Shown here piece after piece: positions 60,274 through 64,000 of a stretch of DNA of 64,000 bases. The notes below the pieces were generated by a model. It was not told where the DNA came from and made no database searches. It saw nothing but the letters and a program-made list of their open reading frames with translations. A program made the position numbers and the translations under genes. The DNA comes from JBMDXB01 sp048594885 (GTDB lineage: Bacteria; Acidobacteriota; Vicinamibacteria; Vicinamibacterales; 2-12-FULL-66-21), in NCBI GenBank assembly GCA_048594885.1, contig JBMDXB010000082.1, positions 27,064-91,063 of the forward strand, written 5' to 3'. How positions within the stretch are numbered: position 1 is the first letter of the stretch; the number at the start of each line of letters is the position of its first letter.

Positions 60274-60373
60274 GGCGCGACTCGCGCTTGAACGAGCAAG
60301 GTCACTGGAACCGACCCTGTTTGAGCGTCGCCCGGAGTTCGCCGAATTGCTCGCTGAACTGGCCGAGGTCTGA
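60251..60373 (+). pseudogene. 40-codon frame resembling the end of a TPR protein
   Basis: An open frame from ATG 60251, overlapping the end of the previous gene in another phase. It reads like a TPR-type helix pair (NSEARLALERARSLEPTLFERRPEFAELLAELAEV). It is probably a remnant of a larger gene rather than a functional product. No ribosome-binding site was seen. Confidence 0.35.
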
Positions 60374-60630
60374 CAGGCAGCGGCAGCCGATTAGCGGCGC
60401 GTCTTGGCGCTTCGATCCCTGAACGCGGTGCGCACCGACGTGATTCGGCGGCTCGTAGGTCTCAAAGGGCGCCGCCTAATCCCGAAATGCACTTGCGTTG
60501 ACGCCACGCGCCGCTCGTAGCGCAGGCCTTCAGGCCTGCATCACGGCGCGCGGGCAGCCCGGAAGGGCTGCGCTACAGCGTCAACGCAAGTGCCTCCCAG
60601 AATGACCGAACGTGTCCGGCCGTTCCGCCG
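60374..60630. other. 257-bp intergenic region dominated by a REP pair
   Basis: Between the TPR-like remnant and the end of the convergent RES gene. Apart from the nested inverted repeat at 60489-60593 nothing gene-like is visible. Confidence 0.6.
60489..60593. repeat. Inverted pair of GTAG REP hairpins nested in 16-bp inverted repeats
   Basis: Outer arms GCACTTGCGTTGACGC (60489-60504) and its exact reverse complement (60578-60593). Inside are GTAG plus hairpin CGCAGGCCT/AGGCCTGC (60517-60540) and, in opposite orientation, a hairpin GCAGCCC/GGGCTGCG ending CTAC (60553-60576). The whole block can form one large cruciform. Confidence 0.92.
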
Positions 60631-61314
60631 TCAGCGCTCCACTCTGATCGCCGGCTCCGGTGTGCCGCTCCACGTGAAGCGGTACGTCTTGCCCTTCCGC
60701 ACGTTGCCCACGAGCGCCGGCCTGAAACACGCGAGGCACGTTCCGCCGGCACGGCGAACGCTGGGATACACAATGCCGAGCGAGCCTGCGTCGAGGAGGC
60801 GCTCGGCGAGCCCCTGCGACTCAATGTAGCTCTCGGGATCGAGGCAGGCGCGGAAGCCGCGCGCGCGCCGGAGATCGTGCAGGCTGGCGCTGACGTCCGC
60901 CAGGTGGTCGTCATACGTGACGATGTCCTCGAACCGTCCGATCTCGGCGAGCTGCACGGACTTGTGAAACCCGACCTCCGCCTGCGCGGTTTCGAGCTCG
61001 AAGCCCGCGTACCAGGCGCCGCGGTCGGGACCGCTGAAACGCGCGCCGAGAGGATGCGGGTGGCAGAACGCCGCGTTGACCACCGCCGCGTAGGGGACGC
61101 CGAACACGAGCTCTTCGAGGCCGATGCCGGGCAGAAGCTGCTGCTCCGCGAGCAGCCGATCGTTCGTGGCGGCGTCCAGCTCGAAGATCGCCTTCAAGTG
61201 CTCGTCGTCATCCGCAATTGCGACGAGCACGCTTTCGCCGCGCGGCAGATGGCGCGATGGCACGAGACGATGGGTGTCGAGCTGGCGAACGAGCGAAACG
61301 GGCGGCAGTGGCAT
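60631..61314 (-). CDS. RES-domain toxin (NAD+-degrading family)
   Basis: A 227-aa protein with the RES core: GARFSGPDRGAWYAGFELETAQAEVGFHKS (the conserved Arg and Glu) and LGIVYPSVRRAGGTCLACFRPALV (the conserved Ser). RES toxins degrade NAD+ and are neutralised by Xre/MbcA-type antitoxins. The N-terminal 80 residues form an extra segment typical of longer members. It is preceded by the cognate antitoxin gene on the same strand with a 100-bp gap, larger than usual for such pairs. The three named residues are all present, so the toxin looks intact. Confidence 0.9.
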   Translation of the reverse strand: MPLPPVSLVRQLDTHRLVPSRHLPRGESVLVAIADDDEHLKAIFELDAATNDRLLAEQQLLPGIGLEELVFGVPYAAVVNAAFCHPHPLGARFSGPDRGAWYAGFELETAQAEVGFHKSVQLAEIGRFEDIVTYDDHLADVSASLHDLRRARGFRACLDPESYIESQGLAERLLDAGSLGIVYPSVRRAGGTCLACFRPALVGNVRKGKTYRFTWSGTPEPAIRVER

Positions 61315-61414
61315 CTATCAACCGGGGGACTTCGTCCCTCGGACCCCCTTACGTCGTCGCTCGCGGGGACCCCATGCCCCGCTCCGCTCCGGCGGGCGCG
61401 CCGGTGGCGCGCCT

Positions 61415-61846
61415 CTAACCCGCGCGGCGGGCGTCGAGCAGCCGCCGGACGGTCTGCATGGCGGGAAGGCCGCCGCGGATCATGTAGGCGAGCGGCGTCT
61501 GGCCGGCGAATATCGGATTCTGATTCGCCAGGCGCACCCACTCGTCCGCGAGACTGTCGGAATGCAGGATGCGCAGGGCCTTGAAGATGCCGATGATGTA
61601 CGAGATGCGCGTCAGCCGGTCGGTCTCGAGCAGGCGGTCCGGATTCCGCTTCATCTCGTAGAACGGACCGTTGCTGACGCCGCCGAGCAGCGCACGCGCG
61701 TCCTCGTCGCGTACGCTCCATCGCGCCATCACGTTGAAGAACGCCCGCAGGGCCGGACCCGAGAGCCGCTCGCGCTCGGCGCGCGCGCCCAGGTCCGGCG
61801 GCTCCTTCCGGTAGCGCGTGCGCGGGTAGCTGAACGCCTCGGCCAT
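61415..61846 (-). CDS. Xre/MbcA/ParS-family antitoxin
   Basis: A 143-aa protein with an N-terminal helical DNA-binding region (LSGPALRAFFNVMARWSVRDEDARALLGGVSNGPFYEMKRNPDRLLETDRLTRISYIIGIFKALRIL). A DUF2384-type toxin-binding C-terminus follows (ADEWVRLANQNPIFAGQTPLAYMIRGGLPAMQTVRRLLDARRAG). It neutralises the downstream RES toxin and represses its own promoter (family knowledge). ATG 61846 has AGGAG upstream; a perfect 16-bp palindrome overlaps that site. The frame open to 62239 is antisense to the S9 gene and not used. Confidence 0.91.
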   Translation of the reverse strand: MAEAFSYPRTRYRKEPPDLGARAERERLSGPALRAFFNVMARWSVRDEDARALLGGVSNGPFYEMKRNPDRLLETDRLTRISYIIGIFKALRILHSDSLADEWVRLANQNPIFAGQTPLAYMIRGGLPAMQTVRRLLDARRAG

Positions 61847-61853
61847 ATCCGAA

Positions 61854-61896
61854 TCTCCTGAACAGGAGAATATAGCATTCTGATATGAAGTGTCAA
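61854..61896 (-). promoter_or_regulatory. Promoter and 16-bp palindromic operator of the Xre-RES pair
   Basis: On the minus strand: TTGACA (61896-61891), 16-bp spacer, TATATT (61874-61869), followed at once by the perfect palindrome TCTCCTGAACAGGAGA (61869-61854). The palindrome includes the antitoxin's ribosome-binding site. Antitoxin binding here would block both transcription and possibly translation. The region is shared with the divergent S9 gene at 61917. Confidence 0.82.
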
Positions 61897-61916
61897 CCGC
61901 AGCGTAGAATGCTGCC

Positions 61917-63920
61917 ATGCGCAACTGCTTCTCGCTACTCGCTGCCGCGCTCGCCTTCACCGCGTTCCAGGCCCACGCTCGAGCGCCGCGCGTGCCGACC
62001 TTCGACGACATCATCTCGCTGAAGCGCCCGGGAGGCGTGGCGCTGTCGCCCGACGGCTCGACGGTCGCCTTCACCGTCAACGAGACGAACTGGGAGGACA
62101 ACGCCTTCGAAACGGAGATCTTCCTCGCTCGGACCGGCTCGCAGCCGGTCCAGCTCACGCGCGCGAAGAAATCGAGCATGTCGCCGTCGTGGTCTCCCGA
62201 CGGCAAGTGGCTCGCGTTCGTCTCCGACCGCACCGACAAACGCCAGATCTACGTGATCAGCCCTGATGGCGGCGAGGCGCTGCCGATTACGAACGTTGAC
62301 GAGGGTGTCGGCAGCTTCTCGTGGTCGCCGGACGGCAGGTCGATCGCGTTGACGATGACGGAGCCGAAATCCGAGACGCAGAAAGAACGCGACAAGAAAT
62401 ACGGCGAGTTCGTCGTCGAGGACCAGGACTACCGGATGACGCACCTGCACGTCATCGACGTCGATCCGGCGGCGACGGCGACGCCGCGCCGTCTGACGTC
62501 GGGTCCGTTCACCGTGGGCAGCTTCGACTGGTCGCCTGACGCGAAGTCGATTGCGTTCGACCACCGTATCGATCCGAATCTCTCCAACAGCGGCACCGCG
62601 GACATCTCGATCGTCACGGTGACGGACGGCAGCGTGCGCAAGCTCGTGGCGCAGGAGGGTCCCGACTCGCGCCCCGTGTGGTCGCCCGACGGGTCGCACA
62701 TCGTCTTCCAGAGCGCGATGCGCAGCCCGTGGTTCTTCTACACGAACAGCCGCCTGGCGATCGTGCCGGCGAGCGGCGGCGCGATTCGTACGATCGCGGA
62801 CGGCTTCGACGAGAACCCGAACCTGATCGACTGGTCAGCCGGCGGCGTCCTGTTCTCCGGCAGCGAGAAGATCGTCTCGCGTCTGTATCGAGCCGACCCC
62901 GCAACAGGCCGCGTGACGCCGCTCTCTCCCGCGTCCGGCATTCCCGCCGGTGCATTCGGCTACAGCTTCAGTCGCGACTTCACGCGCGCCGCCTTCGTCA
63001 GCGGCACGGCGCAGGCGTTTCCCGAGATCTACACCTCGCCGCTGAACACGCTGGCGAGCGCAAGCCGGCTCACCTCCTTCGGCGACCAGATCAAGGATTG
63101 GAAGGTGGGCAGCCGCGAGATGGTCTCGTGGAGGAGCACTGACGGCACCCTCATCGAAGGCGTCCTGCACAAGCCAGCGGATTTCCAGCCCGGACGCAAG
63201 TACCCGCTCCTGGTCGTCATTCATGGCGGCCCGACAGGGATCTCGCGACCCGTCCGCGTCCAGATGGGCGGCGTCTATCCGATCGAGCAATGGCTGGCGA
63301 AGGGCGCGATCGTGCTCGAGCCGAACTACCGCGGCAGCGCCGGCTACGGCGAGAAGTTCCGCTCGCTCACCGTGCGCAACCTCGGCGTCGGCGATGCATG
63401 GGACGTGCTCTCGGGCGTCGATCACCTCGTCGCGCAAGGGCTCGCCGACAAGGATCGCCTGGGCGTCATGGGCTGGAGCCAAGGCGGCTATATCTCGGCG
63501 TTCCTCGCCACGCACGAGCGGCAGATCTTCAAGGCGATCTCGGTCGGCGCCGGCATCTCGAACTGGATGACGTACTACGTCAACACCGACATCCATCCCT
63601 TCACGCGACAGTACCTGAAGGCAACGCCGTGGGACGACCCGCAGATCTACGCGAAGACCTCGCCGATGACCTCCATCAAGCAGGCCAAGACGCCAACGCT
63701 GATCCAGCACGGCGAGCTCGACGCGCGCGTACCGCCGCCCAATGCGTTCGAGCTGTATCAGGGGCTGCAGGACGTCGGAGTGCCCGTGAAGCTGATCGTC
63801 TACAAGGGGTTCGGCCACGGCCTGAACAAGCCGAAGGCACAGCGCGCCGCGCTGGAGCACAACTGGGAGTGGTTCGAGAAGTACGTCTTCGGCGCGGAGG
63901 GCGCGAAGAAGACGAACTGA
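61917..63920 (+). CDS. Exported S9-family peptidase (acylaminoacyl/dipeptidyl peptidase type)
   Basis: A 667-aa secreted peptidase, distinct from the tandem S9 pair. It has a signal peptide (SLLAAALAFTAFQAHA) and propeller repeats (VALSPDGSTVAFTVNET, PSWSPDGKWLAFVSDR, PVWSPDGSHIVFQ). The hydrolase domain has VVIHGGPTGISR, nucleophile S521 in GVMGWSQGGYIS, D602 in GELDARVPP and H634 in GFGHGLNKP. Length and order are as in the acylaminoacyl-peptidase-like group. It is divergent from the Xre-RES module; a TAGAAT at 61905-61910 is a possible -10 very close to the start codon, without a clear -35. Confidence 0.93.
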   Translation: MRNCFSLLAAALAFTAFQAHARAPRVPTFDDIISLKRPGGVALSPDGSTVAFTVNETNWEDNAFETEIFLARTGSQPVQLTRAKKSSMSPSWSPDGKWLAFVSDRTDKRQIYVISPDGGEALPITNVDEGVGSFSWSPDGRSIALTMTEPKSETQKERDKKYGEFVVEDQDYRMTHLHVIDVDPAATATPRRLTSGPFTVGSFDWSPDAKSIAFDHRIDPNLSNSGTADISIVTVTDGSVRKLVAQEGPDSRPVWSPDGSHIVFQSAMRSPWFFYTNSRLAIVPASGGAIRTIADGFDENPNLIDWSAGGVLFSGSEKIVSRLYRADPATGRVTPLSPASGIPAGAFGYSFSRDFTRAAFVSGTAQAFPEIYTSPLNTLASASRLTSFGDQIKDWKVGSREMVSWRSTDGTLIEGVLHKPADFQPGRKYPLLVVIHGGPTGISRPVRVQMGGVYPIEQWLAKGAIVLEPNYRGSAGYGEKFRSLTVRNLGVGDAWDVLSGVDHLVAQGLADKDRLGVMGWSQGGYISAFLATHERQIFKAISVGAGISNWMTYYVNTDIHPFTRQYLKATPWDDPQIYAKTSPMTSIKQAKTPTLIQHGELDARVPPPNAFELYQGLQDVGVPVKLIVYKGFGHGLNKPKAQRAALEHNWEWFEKYVFGAEGAKKTN

Positions 63921-63927
63921 GATCGCG

Positions 63928-63942
63928 CGCGGCTCCGCCGCG
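63928..63942. terminator. Weak hairpin after the S9 gene
   Basis: Arms CGCGGC and GCCGCG around TCC, 8 bp after the stop codon, without a T tract. It may be a terminator. The remaining bases to the window end show only purine-rich GCAGAGG-type repeats. Confidence 0.3.
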
Positions 63943-64000
63943 ACTGGTAAACGCAGAGGAAGCCGAGGTCGCGGGAGGGCGCAGAGGGGCGTAGCTGACC

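Overview
The window is 64 kb of very GC-rich, gene-dense chromosome. The gene content points to an acidobacterium, most likely a Vicinamibacteria-type lineage. The main pointers are a MacB-like duplicated orphan permease, a pair of acidobacterial VWFA-related proteins, a DUF1800/DUF1501 pair, a four-helix-bundle (23S rRNA intervening-sequence type) gene, and several exported S9/M14 peptidases with Gly/Arg-rich inserts. The lineage is inferred from protein families; no rRNA or tRNA gene was seen.

Layout. 0-11.4 kb: membrane protein, APC amino-acid permease, Rieske oxygenase of the quaternary-amine type, GcvT-like aminomethyltransferase, orphan permease, and two paralogous FAD oxidoreductases separated by a four-helix-bundle gene. 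11.4-20.8 kb: a run of exported proteins (unknown 864-aa protein, two VWFA-related proteins, DUF1800, DUF1501). 20.9-25 kb: D-threonine aldolase/D-serine dehydratase-like enzyme, an orphan microcompartment shell gene, a MerR regulator, pterin carbinolamine dehydratase, and a TetR-controlled RND efflux operon. Its last gene fuses the inner-membrane permease to a TolC-type outer-membrane factor. 29.8-41.2 kb: ThiO, a frameshifted REP-associated transposase, an M14 peptidase, a BrkB/YihY protein, small exported proteins, an aromatic-amino-acid decarboxylase, and tandem outer-membrane barrels.

41.2-50.7 kb holds a complete arginine pathway as two divergent operons, argR-argG-argH-sixA leftward and argC-argB-argD-argA-argJ-argF rightward. 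A strong sigma70-type promoter and an ARG-box-like palindrome sit on the argC start codon. 50.7-64 kb: a quinone oxidoreductase, a 2.1-kb segment with 68-bp inverted terminal repeats carrying a caspase/gingipain-like membrane protein, two overlapping S9 peptidase genes, an island with HEPN/MNT and RES/Xre toxin-antitoxin pairs, and a third S9 peptidase.

The most distinctive property of the window is its small-repeat architecture. There are (i) heptanucleotide arrays at gene ends, in two places as inverted arrays around a single cargo gene; (ii) three copies of a ~110-bp cluster of REP hairpins that supply or abut stop codons, two of them bracketing thiO and the transposase; and (iii) GTAG-headed hairpin pairs, some inserted in frame inside coding sequences.
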